This document shows, piece by piece, positions 1 through 10,794 of a stretch of DNA of 64,000 nucleotides. Source of the stretch: Orobanche coerulescens (taxonomy: Eukaryota > Streptophyta > Magnoliopsida > Lamiales > Orobanchaceae); contig CM065803.1 of the NCBI GenBank assembly GCA_033398695.1, positions 43,639,501 to 43,703,500 on the forward strand, given 5' to 3'. The notes beneath the pieces are model-generated. The model was not told the origin of the DNA, did no database searches, and saw only the letters and a list, made by a program, of their open reading frames with translations. The number at the start of each line of letters is the position of its first letter. The stretch's first letter is position 1. The translations under genes and the position numbers were made by a program.

Positions 1-722
1 TTATAAATATTTATAATTAATATAAAAAGACTATATTGATCTCCCTTTAAGTTAAAAGCTGATAATAGGATATATAATTATGATATTATTATACTCGGAC
101 ATATATATATATATATATAAATTGAAACATTAATTTGTGATATTATACAAATTCCCTTTTTATTTAGTTTTTGTTTTTTTCTGAATATATAAAAATAAAA
201 TTTCACATGAAAGTATTATTTTCTGAATTTTTTAACTAGTATAGAAGATCTACGTCACCATAGTAGATCCACGTCAACGTGTAAAAAACAAAATTTCCCC
301 TGAAAGTTTATTTTTTTAACGGAAAAATGAAAGAATTAATGGAATGGTAACGGAATGGTTAAAATGGTAAACATGTGTAACGTTTGTGCCTACAATAAAT
401 AAACTTTTAGTTGAGTGGTAGATTTCTAAAAGAGCTAATAGTTGAGTGACAAAAAAATTTATTTTCCCTTTATTTTACTCTTTTTATTCATCTTATATTC
501 AACTCACCCTTGATCATAATAACAAATAAGATTATGGAAGTAAAATTAGTCCTTATTTAGGTTCCTATTTATTTAGTTAGTATTTTACTAATTAAAAGGG
601 GATAAATTAGTCCTTATTTAAGTTCCTTAATTAGAGAGACTTTTATGTAGTTTTACTTTGTTCCATCATTTAAATTAATCATTGCATCATTGTAGATGAA
701 AACATTTGCTCTTTGTTTCCAG
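1..722. other. AT-rich non-coding stretch, probably an upstream intron
   Basis: No coding signal is visible. The sequence is very AT-rich with a TA microsatellite near 105-120. It ends in a pyrimidine-rich tract followed by CAG (AG at 721-722), which reads as a 3' splice site for the exostosin exon. The N-terminal exon with the expected signal anchor is therefore probably left of the window. Confidence 0.6.
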
Positions 723-1293
723 AAGCCAGTAAGAGATCAAAGGATTATGTATTCCACGACAGACGCCTATTTATGGAAAATTACAAAGAAATGAACAAAA
801 GCCTAAAAATCTACGCATATCCCCATAAAAGAACCGATCCTTTCGCCAACGTGCTTCTGCCGGTAGACGCCCCACCGACCGGAAACTACGCGAGCGAAAA
901 CTATTTCAAAAAATCCCTCTTCAAAAGCCACTTACTGACGGATGACCCGTCGGAGGCCGACCTTTTCTATCTGCCGTTTTCAATCGCGAGTCTGAGGCAC
1001 GACAAGCGAGTTGGGGTTGGCGGGATTCAGGATTTTGTTAGGGACTACATATCGAACATTAGTCGAGACTACCCTTTCTGGAACCGGACGGGTGGGGCCG
1101 ATCATTTTTACGTGGCATGTCACTCTGTGGGCCGGTCGGCTATGGAGAAAGCGGTTCAAGTGAAGTTGAATGCTATTCAAGTGGTTTGCTCCTCGAGCTA
1201 TTTCTTGCCGGGTTACATTTCTCATAAAGATGCGTCCATACCTCAGATCTGGCCGAGGGAAGGCCGGCCTCCAATTCGCTCGCCATCACGAAG
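723..1293 (+). CDS. Exostosin-family (GT47) glycosyltransferase, N-terminal part of catalytic domain (internal exon)
   Basis: The product is a plant exostosin-like GT47 glycosyltransferase. The family consists of Golgi type II membrane proteins that add sugars to cell-wall polysaccharides or glycoproteins. The exon shows hallmark segments in order: FMENYKEMNKSLKIYAYP, GNYASENYF, DPSEADLFYLPF, PFWNRTGGADHFYVACHSVG, VVCSSSYFLPGYISHKDAS and PQIWPRE. There is no in-frame ATG at the left end: the open frame runs back through a TTG, and TTTCCAG at 716-722 looks like an acceptor, so this is an internal exon and not a start. The donor is AAG|GTGTGA at 1293/1294, phase 2. Splicing to 10795 restores the frame into the C-terminal half. 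The last residues before the donor (PPIRSPSRR) are less conserved than expected. The substrate cannot be deduced. Confidence 0.85.
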
Positions 1294-1662
1294 GTGTGAA
1301 ATTACTTGATTTGGTCTGATTTGCTATTGTACGTACTTGAAATTGTTTTTTCTTCTTTAATTTTTTGCTGCATGGCTTATAGCTTAAATAATTAGTGACA
1401 AAAGTCGTCTTAATCACGTTATAAAAATTGCTCACAAATTCAAAAAATTACCAATTTCAGAATTGCTCACAAATTCAAAAAATTGGGGACTTTTAAACAT
1501 TAGGTTGTGCCCATTTTTAGGAAAAAAAATGCTAATTTGTTTGGCCTTCACGTGCAACTCATGTGAGATTTTGTGGTTAGTTTTGGAATTTTTGGAAAAA
1601 TTGAGAATTTATATATTCGGCCTGTCCTACTTGAAAATTGTAATTTTAAAATATAATTTTAT

Positions 1663-2036
1663 TGTTGGAAATTAACGGATCATTATAGTGAATTTCTAAT
1701 GATTTGAGAGAAAAATATTTGTTCTATTATCACTCAAGAATAGATACAAACTCACAAAATAGAAAAACTCTCAAACTCACTCAATCTCAACTTGGATTGT
1801 TATTCACTCTTTGAACTCACTCTTGGAGATGGGATAGTTACAAATGCTACAAACAAGTCTTATTTATAGGTAGTAAACATGGTGTGAAACCATGGTGTGA
1901 AAGGATCAACCATGATGGGGTGTTGTGAAGTTTCCCATCATTTTCTTGTCAAACTTGCCAACTAATTGTTCAAAGGTAGATGATTTCACATGTTTAATTA
2001 CTTAGCCTCCATTCTAGAAGGGTTTGAATTCTAACA
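1663..2036 (-). repeat. 3' LTR of the intronic copia element
   Basis: 374 bp, TGTTGG...TCTAACA as read on the plus strand, with a near-identical partner at 6627-7000. On the element's own strand a TATA box (CTATAAATAAG) lies at about 1859-1869. TSD TTTAT lies just left. Confidence 0.96.
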
Positions 2037-2052
2037 CTCCCCCTCAAACCCG
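2037..2052 (-). promoter_or_regulatory. Polypurine tract of the intronic copia element
   Basis: On the minus strand this reads CGGGTTTGAGGGGGAG directly against the 3' LTR. It is the expected primer site for plus-strand DNA synthesis. Confidence 0.85.
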
Positions 2053-2093
2053 ACTTTGCATTCCGAGTAATTTTCGAAACTCATAAATCTTTG

Positions 2094-5044
2094 TTACGGA
2101 TAAGCTCTTCGTAAATATGTCTGCAACTTGATCTTACGTATTGGTGGTTTCATGTCAATATCTCCTCGAGTACCTTCTCTCGTAAGAAATGATAATGTAC
2201 TTCGACATGTTTGGTCCGAGCATGAAATCTGGATTCTCGGCCAAACGAATCGCTGGCAGATTGTCACGGTGTAATGCAACTCCATCTTCTATTGGTTGGT
2301 TCAAATCCTTCATGAGTTGAGTCAACCAAGCACACTCTTGTGCCGCCATCGCCCGCTCTATATTCCCCTTCGTAGTTGAAAGAGAAACGGTAGGTTGTCT
2401 CTTCGCACCATGATATAGCTCCCAACCAAGATTGAATATATATCCTGTAGTCGATCTCTGGTATCATAGTCTCGGCATAGTCGGCATCACAATAGCCGCC
2501 GACCTTGCTTTGTACTCCCTTCTTGTAGAAAAGTCCCCAATTAATTGTGCCTTTAACATATCTCAGGATCCTTTTGACTGCTTCGAGATGTGGCTTCTTA
2601 GGTTTCTGCATGAACCTGCTAGTAACACCTACAGCGAATGCTATATCAGGTCTGGAAAGAGTTAGATAGATAAGACTACCTACTATCTGTTGGTACATTC
2701 TTGTGTCCTCCAAGTCTTTCCCATCGTAGGCACACAGCTTCAAGTTTGGCTCCATTGGGGTAGATATTGGCTTGCAGTCAGTTAGCCCAAACTTCTCGAT
2801 TAAATCCTTTGCATATTTCTGCTGACCAAGAAATATACCATCATCTGTTCTTTCGACTTCCAATCCTAGGAAGTGTTTCAGTTCACCAAGTTCCTTCATT
2901 TGAAATCGGACTGACAAGTTTGCCCTTGTTTGTTAAATCTCGTCTTCGTCATCGCCAGTGATGATTAGATCATCCACATATACAAGGACTACTGCTAGCT
3001 TGCCTCCTTGAGTTTTCACGAACAAGCTTGAATCTGCTGGGGCAACATGATAACCACTTTGGATTAGAAACTCAGCAATTTTCCCGTACCATGCTCGGGG
3101 TGCCTGTTTCAAGCCATACAACGCCTTTTTCAACTTGCACACGTACTCAGACTTTTCATGATTCACAAATCCTTTGGGCTGATCAATATAGATATCACGA
3201 TCAAGTTCCCCATGTAAAAACACATTCTTCACATCCATTTGCCATAATTTCCAAGACTTACTTGCTGCTAAGGCTAGTAAGATACGAACTGTAGTAATCT
3301 TTGCAACTGGACTAAACGTCTCGTCATAGTCTATGCCATACTCTTGAGAGATTCCACGAACAACTAATCGAGCCTTGTACCGCTCAATTGTACCATTTGG
3401 ACGAATCTTCAACTTGTAAACCCATTTGCAGGATATGGGTCTAACACCTTCAGGTTTTGGCACTAAATTCCAAGTTTGATTTTGTTTTAATGCCAAAATC
3501 TCTTCTTCCATGGCCTTTCTCCACTCTGGACTATTTGATGCTTCTTCAAATGTACTTGGCTCTTTGACTTGACATAAGCGGCATCTACATACTTTGGATT
3601 TGGCCGTCTTTCTCTGGTTGACCTTCGCACTTGAGGTTGTGAAGGTTCCTGCTCTTCCGGTTGACTAGTCTGTACTTCATCTGGTGTTTCATGTACACCT
3701 GTTCTCCAAGGGCTTCTTGATTTGGACCGTACCTCAACTTGATCCGACGGGGATCTTGGTTCTTCTATGTCATTGTTGTCTTGAGAGGAATGTCGCTGCA
3801 ACTTGCTTTGTAGCTTTCCTTGCAGCTCATGTGTATCTGGTAATGCCACCTTGTTTGCCCACCATGAAGATGCCTCATCGAATACAACATTTCGTGAGAT
3901 CTAAATCTTGTTTGTATTTGGATCGCAGCATCTCCAACCTTTCTTTTGTTCATCATATCCAACGAATATGCAGCGGACAGCTTTCTTGTCGAACTTGGTG
4001 CGATCTTCATCTATAATAAACACATAACATACACAACCAAACACTCGAAAATAATTCACTGTTGGTTTTACATTATACAATTTTTTAAATGGTGAAATAA
4101 ATTCCAGCCTCGGTTGTGGTAGCCTGTTGGTGATATAGACTACTGTCTTCATGCATTCTGCCCAAAATCTTGTATCAACATTCTTTGCATGTAGAAGACT
4201 TCTACATGTCTCTGCTAGGTGACGGTTCTTCCTCTCCGCTACTCCATTTTGCTGTGGAGTTTTTGCACAAGTTAGTTGCCTTCGGATGTTGCACTCCTTG
4301 AGGTAGTTGTTGAATTCATTAGAAGTGTATTCTCCTCCATTATCAGTACGGAGGCACTTGATCTTCCTTCCAAACTCACATTCTACCGTATCTTTGAAGT
4401 TCCTGAATTTTTCAAAAGCCTCATCTTTATGCTTCAAGAAATATACCCATACATACCTTGAGAAATCATCAATAAAGGTTAATCAGATATTGATAACCGC
4501 TTGTTGACTTTTGTTTGATCTTCCCAAGCACATATGAGTGGACCAATTCCAACGGCTCCCTTGCTTTGAACTTTGACTCTTTGTAAGGCAGTTGATGTGC
4601 CTTACCATATTGACATCCAACACACACAGTGTCATGTTGGATCTCGAGTTGAGGAAGTCCCCTCAGCATGGACTTCTTCATCATAATTTTCAGTTTGCCA
4701 TAATTGACATGCCCAAGTCGTGCATGCCATAGGTCTCCAGTGTCACTTCTCCTAGCCTTCTCAACATAGGCTTCTTCAGCTGACATCACATAGATAGCCT
4801 TCATTTTTGGTCCTTCCACAAACGGTGTACCTATGACTTTCAATTCACGATACACTTTCACATCGTTCGGGCCAAACAACACATAATTACCTGAAGCAGT
4901 TAATTGTGGTACTGACAACAGGTTCTTCTTCATCCCTGGGACATGATAGACATTGTCGAGTTGTACTTCTTCATGTCCGTACCTTTGTGGCAGTTGTGTC
5001 TTGACAACATGGGCTATTGGTAATTGTGTGTTATCAGCTGTCAT
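2094..5044 (-). pseudogene. copia pol: pre-integrase, integrase, reverse transcriptase, RNase H (broken)
   Basis: Domains on the minus strand, in order: pre-integrase zinc module (LWHARLGHVNYGKL, then CVGCQYGKAH) near 4800-4600; integrase core ([28 protein letters not shown]) in 4437-3901; reverse transcriptase ([37 protein letters not shown]) in 3511-2933; RT end (GSLIYLTLSRPDIAFAV) and RNase H (YCDADYA) in 2917-2264, then VADIFTK-type tail motifs. Lesions: a frameshift near 4480, stop at 3901, frameshift near 3520, stop at 2933, frameshift near 2500 and another stop near 2155. Catalytic motifs are preserved, so decay is by frame breaks and not by active-site loss. Confidence 0.93.
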
Positions 5045-5050
5045 AATAAC

Positions 5051-6261
5051 TCAATCTCCGTTGTACTTGGTCATACTTACAAGTTTCAACTCATCTCCGG
5101 TCATATGATTGGAACAACCAGAGTCAACGATCCAATCATTCTTGTAATCGACTAACTTCTCACATACCGCAGTAAGTGCGAATTCCTCTCTTGGGCCTTT
5201 CCCTCGTGTATCGGTAGTATCTACCTCCTCGGCATAGAAGGAAGTCTCGAAATCCCAATCTTCTTCTCCTGGAGCCTCGTCCTTAGATGTTGTTGCTGCA
5301 TTTCCTTCAACTCTCTTGGACCAGCAATTTTTTGCATAATGTCCTTTCTTGCCGCAATTAAAACATTCGTCACTTTGACGATCCTTTTGTTGCCACCGGT
5401 TCTGACCATTTCGATTAAGATGAGCTCCTCGAGCTCCCCCTGACTGGAAACCTCTATCTTGGTTTCCTCGAACATCTCTTTCTTCACTATTGAATCTCCC
5501 GAAACCACGTCCTCGTCCTCGACCACGACCGCGTCCTCGTCCGCGTCCTTGATTGTCTCTTCTATTAGTGAAAAGGGCTGTCTCTTCATTATTGGTTGCT
5601 CGACTAGACGTGGGTTTATCTAGATCCTCTTCATTAATGAGCAAATTCTCCACATCTGCTAAAGTAGGCTCGGTGGCCCAGCCCCGAGTTGCCGTGATAA
5701 TACTCTTATACTCCGGCTTCAATCCGTGGATGATAATTCTTTTCATCCTGGTTTGTGTAATGCCATTTTCAGGATCTAGTTTAGAAATATCATCATAAAG
5801 AGATTTCACCTTTGAGAAATATTGACTCACAGTCATATTTCTCTGGGAGATCGACAAAAGCTCATTTTCAAGCCTTTGTAATTTTGCATCATTTTTCTTC
5901 GCGAAAATAGCCGCTAATGTATCCCAAGCTTCCTTCGGTGTTCGGACATCTTTGATCCGCTGGAGAAATTCATCTTCTACATTCTGATTAAGGCATACAT
6001 AGCTTTGCACTGCCTTAACCTTCCATTTCTTTAAAGCATCGAGTCGTGGTGGCCTTTGATGTGCGATATCTGTAAATGCGGTGTTGAGGTTGAGATGTCG
6101 GAGGTTGTGTCTGTGCTTTTGGCCTCCCTTGGTGGTGTTGTCTCAGCTCCGTTCACAATATCCCATAAGTCTTGCCCGAGCAGGTAAAACTTCATACGGG
6201 TACTCCATGACCCATAATTATTGTTATTGAGCTTCTCAATAGAGGTCGTAAAATCAGCCAT
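5051..6261 (-). pseudogene. copia gag and protease (broken)
   Basis: ATG at 6261 opens Gag (MADFTTSIEKLNNNNYGSW). The Gag core follows, then an arginine/glycine-rich stretch (RGRGRGRGRGRG) and a CX2CX4HX4C zinc knuckle (CFNCGKKGHYAKNC) near 5345, then the protease motif WIVDSGCSNHMTGD near 5110. One frameshift near 6040 separates the first 70 residues from the rest. One TGA at 5051-5053 separates protease from pre-integrase in the same frame. Gag would form the particle shell, and the protease would cut the polyprotein. Confidence 0.93.
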
Positions 6262-6610
6262 TATTTTAACAAAGCTTCTGGGACCAAAAGTATAGTTTTT
6301 GAATTTTTTGGGGTCAAAATAAAAAATTTCGGAAATTTAGGGACTGAATTAAAAAATTCGAAAGTTCAGGGACCAATATGTAATTTCTGGAAAACTTATT
6401 TGCAGAAATTACTGCTCATCATCTTCAACCTTGAGACTATTCTTTCGGCAGCCCGTACGGCTTCGTCTGACGTCGGTTTTGTATTCCGAAAATACCTCCG
6501 AACTCGTCTCGACGCAAGGAATCTAACGATATCCTCAAAACTGAGTTTCGACCACCTTTGTAAAACTCGAAATTTTCAGCCCTCTACCACTTCCGATTAG
6601 CACTCCAAAC

Positions 6611-6626
6611 CTTGCTCGATACCACT
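6611..6626 (-). promoter_or_regulatory. Primer binding site of the intronic copia element
   Basis: On the minus strand AGTGGTATCGAGCAAG directly follows the 5' LTR. It matches the usual initiator-tRNA-Met site (TGGTATCAGAGC) apart from one missing base. Confidence 0.75.
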
Positions 6627-7000
6627 TGTTGGAAATTAACGGATCATTATAGTGAATTTCTAATGATTTGAGAGAAAAATATTAGTTCTATTATCACTCA
6701 AGAATAGATACAAACTCACAAAATAGAAAAACTCTCAAACTCACTCAATCTCAACTTGGATTGTTATTCACTCTTTGAACTCACTCTTGGAGATGGGATG
6801 GTTACAAATGCTACAAACAAGTCTTATTTATAGGTAGTAAACATGGTGTGAAACCATGGTGTGAAAGGATCAACCATGATGGGGTGTTGTGAAGTTTCCC
6901 ATCCTGTTCTTGTCAAACTTGTCAACTAATTGTTCAAAGGTAGATGGTTTCACATGTTTAATTACTTAGCCTCCATTCTAGAAGGGTTTGAATTCTAACA
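6627..7000 (-). repeat. 5' LTR of the intronic copia element
   Basis: 374 bp, partner of 1663-2036, followed by TSD TTTAT at 7001-7005. Beyond it, 7006-7302 is AT-rich intron with CT-rich microsatellites near 7258-7290. Confidence 0.96.
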
Positions 7001-7302
7001 TTTATCACATTTAAAGAGATTACTTTAAACATAAAATTTTATTATTTAATTGAAAAGTATATAGTATTTTTGAATATTCCTTAAAACTAAATTTTTCGTT
7101 ATATGAGTGCAAAATATTAACTGATTGAAGAAAGAAGTGTAAGAAATGAGTGAGAATATATGGTTTAAAACGAGTAGTATCCTCATTAAATTAATCGAAA
7201 TTAAAATTATATCATAGCTAAATCACCTTGTTCAAGTGGAACCGAGAGAGTAGTATTCTCTCTCTCCTCCCCCCTTCCCCATTCTCTCTCTCTATATATA
7301 TA

Positions 7303-8595
7303 GAGGGATAGGTTTAGGTAGGAAAACTTTTTTTTTGTAGGAAATATGAATGATTGTAAGCCATTGATTCTTGGAGATTAATGGCCCAGATTTCATTCTG
7401 GTGTGCTAACACGGAAACTAAGTCTTAACGAATTTAGTTATTAGAGTCTGCAATGTAATTTGACTAATTTCACTTATGGGAAGTTCACTCTGATCATGGG
7501 AAGTTCACATGTTAAATGGAATTTCATATTTTAGGTTAATATATATTTTTATGGGATTTTATTTTTTAGTCGTTCAAATATTTTATATTTTTGTGTATTT
7601 ATTTTATTTTTAAAAACTAACACTATCTTTTTTACATTGTGCTAATCATTTGTTTTGTGTGTCTGCAAATTGGAAAGCAGTGCGATTAGTTATATTCCAA
7701 TGATGTGATTTTTTTTGTTATGTTTTATTGTGTACAATGCAGTCAATTTTAATACAATGTGTTGTGCTTTATTTTTTTGGAAGATAAATAATTTGAATTG
7801 GTATACTTTGAATTTAGGTAAATTAATGTTGTACAAGTTTCTGCTTATGTTGTGACACATGATAGGTATTATACATTCTGTGCAACGTTGATATGAATAG
7901 TGTGCTAGGTAATATATCTTGTGGTGCTTATCGTACTAGTTTATATAACGTGGTAAATTACTATTCAACATATGTGTGCAACGTTGATATGAATAACGTG
8001 CGAGGTAATATAATTTGTGGTGCTTATCGTAACTCGTGATAGATATTATAACATGTATATATATCTTGGAACATATATCTTAGTGTGCTAGGTAATATAT
8101 TTTGTATCAAAATTGACTGTATTGTATAAAATAAAGCATAACAAAAAAATCACATAATTGGAACATAACCAGAACCGCACTCTGTTTTCCAATTTGCAGC
8201 ACACACAAAACAAATGGTTAGCACAATAGTTCCGATTTTTCAAAAATACAAATCAAGTAGAAAAAAATAATGTTAATTTTAAAAAAATAGAAATAAATAC
8301 ACCAAAAATATAAAATATTTGAACGACTAAAAGATATGAAATCCCATAAAAAATATATATTAACCTAAAATATGAAAAATCCCATGAATACAGGAACTTC
8401 CCATGATTGTAGGAACTTCCCATAAGTGAAATTAGTCAAATTACATTGATACCCCTAATAATTAAATCGATAGCACTCATAGTTTTCCGTGTTAGCACAC
8501 CAGAACGAAATCTGGACCATTAATCTCCAAGGATCAATGGCTTACAATCATTCCTGTTTCTTACACTTATACCATTTCACTCCATAACCCACCCC

Positions 8596-8596
<1 letters not shown>
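7303..8596. mobile_element. Long-inverted-repeat (foldback) DNA element, non-coding
   Basis: The left arm (about 7303-7765) and right arm (about 8105-8596) are inverted copies of roughly 470 bp. Matching blocks include AATGATTGTAAGCCATTGAT with its complement near 8530, GTGTGCTAACACGGAAA with its complement near 8490, and CACTTATGGGAAGTTC with its complement near 8410. The middle (7766-8104) holds a 96 bp direct duplication starting TGTGCAACGTTGATATGAA at 7879 and 7975. Both ends abut TA repeats, so the target duplication cannot be read. There is no ORF. Arm length suits a Mutator-like or foldback non-autonomous element, but the class is an inference. Confidence 0.75.
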
Positions 8597-8627
<31 letters not shown>

Positions 8628-8639
8628 AAAATCCTCGTC

Positions 8640-9300
8640 TAGACCGGCTAATCCTCAGATTAATTCCTAAAAGGTCCTCTATCATTCCGACTATGGCCTA
8701 AGCGCTTGTACTGGGTGTTAGGTGATTAATCGATCGTTTAGGCTGACTAGGCGGGGCCAACGAAGGCAAGCTAAGATACTATGGAAACTAATCCCCCACC
8801 AATTGGTGGAGTGGATACCCCTCCCCTCCTGTGACAAGGAGGTCGAGGGTTCGACTCCAGTGGGAGTCTGGGTGGGTGCGTGCGTGTAAAAAAAAAATAC
8901 TATGGAAACTATGGACTACTTTATACTTATATCAATCTTTCAAATTTTCTAGCTACGTAGGTGACTAGACGGATGCCTAGGCGGTTATACTTTTTGGCTT
9001 TTTTGGTTTTAATTTAATAATACTATAAATTCCTAAACTGAGATATTATGGATATTATGGACTCCCTTATATCAATCTCAATATTTCAAATTTAATATAA
9101 TTGATTATATATCTATTTAAATGGTTAAATTTTAATTATTTTTAATTATTTTACATATATATAATTTTTTGTATATAAAAATGATTAAAATAATAATAAA
9201 AAATAAATCCGCCTAGTTCGATTAATCCCAGAGTAATCCTCTGAGCGCTAGGCGTTAGCAATCAACGCCTAGCGCCTAATATTTTTTAGAACCATGATAT
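8640..9300. repeat. Old dispersed repeat with CGCCTAG-type motifs (class unsure)
   Basis: Repeated short motifs GCCTAGGCG, GCGCTAGGCG and CGCCTAGCGCC cluster near both ends, and the right end reads TTTTTTAGAACCATGAT. Such motif-rich repeats are common non-autonomous DNA elements in dicots. Clear terminal repeats and target duplications were not found. A SINE is inserted in it at 8791-8896. Confidence 0.4.
8791..8896 (+). mobile_element. tRNA-derived SINE with perfect target-site duplication
   Basis: 106 bp with a polymerase III A box TGGTGGAGTGG (8804-8814), a B box GGTTCGACTCC (8848-8858) and a terminal A-run (8888-8896). It is flanked by an identical 15 bp duplication ATACTATGGAAACTA at 8776-8790 and 8897-8911. 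This is the full signature of a SINE, which is copied by LINE machinery in trans. Confidence 0.93.
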
Positions 9301-10020
9301 ATATATATATATATGAATATGAAAGAGATCGAATGAGAATGAAATTTATTTTGAAAAATAAGAATACATTTCAACTCTTGACTGTATGTGATGGATGGTC
9401 CAGATTGTATAAATACTTGGATTGTTTCTTATAATGACTGATTGCTCATTTGGTAAACACAGTATCAATATATGAAAAAGATCTGTTTCTCATTTTTAAT
9501 CGGATCACTAAAATTAATTAAATCAATGGTATGAGTGTATTTTTATTTCCTAACTAAAAATTTATTCCCACTAGATATATCAGTTATATATGGATGTGGT
9601 GCATGATGCACTAAGATCTCGTGATGAATATATAGAAGAGTTAATGAATAAGTAATATAAATGCACTGATCAATCCATCTATACACTTGTACTTTCTGTA
9701 TTTTTTGATCCATATTACATCATATGTACAATGTACTCATGAAAATATATCTACGGAAAATATAATTAAAGGAAACCGCAAGAGAAACTAAATTTAAACA
9801 AAATTTTTATACTACATTCATATCACCAAGTCCCAAGAACTTCCATTTTTGGGGTCGGGGCCGTAGGGCGAAATACTCTAACGGTTGTAATTTAAAATTA
9901 ATACTAAGCCCAAGTACTACATTTATAAGAAAATTGATATATTTTAAAAGGAGTGGATATAATAGATAGGTAAGTTTTGTGAGTATTGGCGGTGAATGTG
10001 TGGTATAGATAAAAAAGTAA
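9301..10020. other. AT-rich intron sequence
   Basis: Nothing coding or clearly repetitive is seen except a degenerate partial copy of the following tandem unit near 9980-10018 (GTATTGGCGGTGAATGTGTG). Confidence 0.5.
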
Positions 10021-10784
10021 AAGTATTAACGGTGAATGTACGATGAAGATTAAAGGAGGGAGTGTGATGATTTGATGTGGTTGAAGTTATTTCGTGTAAT
10101 GCAATACTTGTGAAGGCACGCTTTTTTGGTTGAAATGTCGCACTTCAGGTAAAATGGAAGTAGTAATGTTTTAAATTCCGATGCCCTATTGATTATTTAT
10201 TTGTTTTTTAATAACAAATTTCCATCAGACTCAATCTTGATTGTGTTATCACTTTAAGTCCGCGATCATATGTATTTTAAAAGTATTAACGGTGAATGTA
10301 CGATGAAGATTAAAGGAGGGAGTGTGATGGTTTGATGTTGTTGAAGTTATTTCGTGTAATGCAATACTTGTGAAAGCACGCTTTTTTGGTTGAAATGTCG
10401 CACTTCAGGCAAAATGGAAGTAGTTTTAAATTCCGATGCCCTATTGATTATTTATTTGTTTTTTAATAACAAATTTCCATCAGACTCGATCTTGATTGTG
10501 TTATCACTTTAAGTCCACGATCATATGTGTTTTAAAAGTATTAACGGTGAATGTACGATGAAGATTAAAGGAGGGAGTGTGATGGTTTGATGTGGTTGAA
10601 GTTATTTCGTGTAATGCAATACTTGTGAAGGCACGCTTTTTTGGTTGAAATGTCGCACTTCAGGCAAAATGGTAGTAATGTCTTAAATTCCGATGCCCTA
10701 TTGATTATTTATTTGTTTTTTAATAACAAATTTCCATCAGACTCGATCTTGATTGTGTTATCACTTTAAGTCCACGATCATATG
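10021..10784 (+). repeat. Three tandem ~255 bp repeats at the 3' end of the exostosin intron
   Basis: Units at 10021-10280, 10281-10535 and 10536-10784 each run from AAGTATTAACGGTGAATG to GATCATATG with only a few substitutions and small gaps. The third unit ends 10 bp before the splice acceptor, so the triplication lies where the branch point and polypyrimidine tract should be. Each unit contains CACTTCAGG, a possible decoy acceptor. Confidence 0.93.
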
Positions 10785-10794
10785 AGACTTGCAG

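Larger units (their letters stand above)
1663..7000 (-). mobile_element. Complete Ty1/copia LTR retrotransposon (antisense, intronic)
   Basis: The element is 5,338 bp with two 374 bp LTRs that begin TGTT and end AACA, flanked by the 5 bp TSD TTTAT (1658-1662 and 7001-7005). On the minus strand the order is LTR, PBS, gag, protease, integrase, reverse transcriptase, RNase H, PPT, LTR. Integrase before reverse transcriptase is the copia order. By eye the LTRs differ at 6 of 374 positions, so insertion is fairly recent. Even so, the coding region carries about eight stops or frameshifts, so this copy cannot encode its own proteins. Confidence 0.97.
1294..10794 (+). other. 9.5 kb intron of the exostosin gene, loaded with transposable elements
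   Basis: GT donor at 1294-1295 and AG acceptor at 10793-10794 (CTTGCAG). Joining the exons keeps one frame and rebuilds the expected exostosin domain order. The intron contains an antisense copia element, a long-inverted-repeat element, an old repeat with a nested SINE, and a triplicated ~255 bp repeat. The stretch 1294-1662 is plain AT-rich intron with no feature seen. Confidence 0.8.

Noticed and set aside
8804..8858. Functional tRNA gene
   Set aside because: A and B boxes are present but the sequence cannot fold into a full cloverleaf with acceptor stem and is flanked by retroposition hallmarks; it is a SINE.
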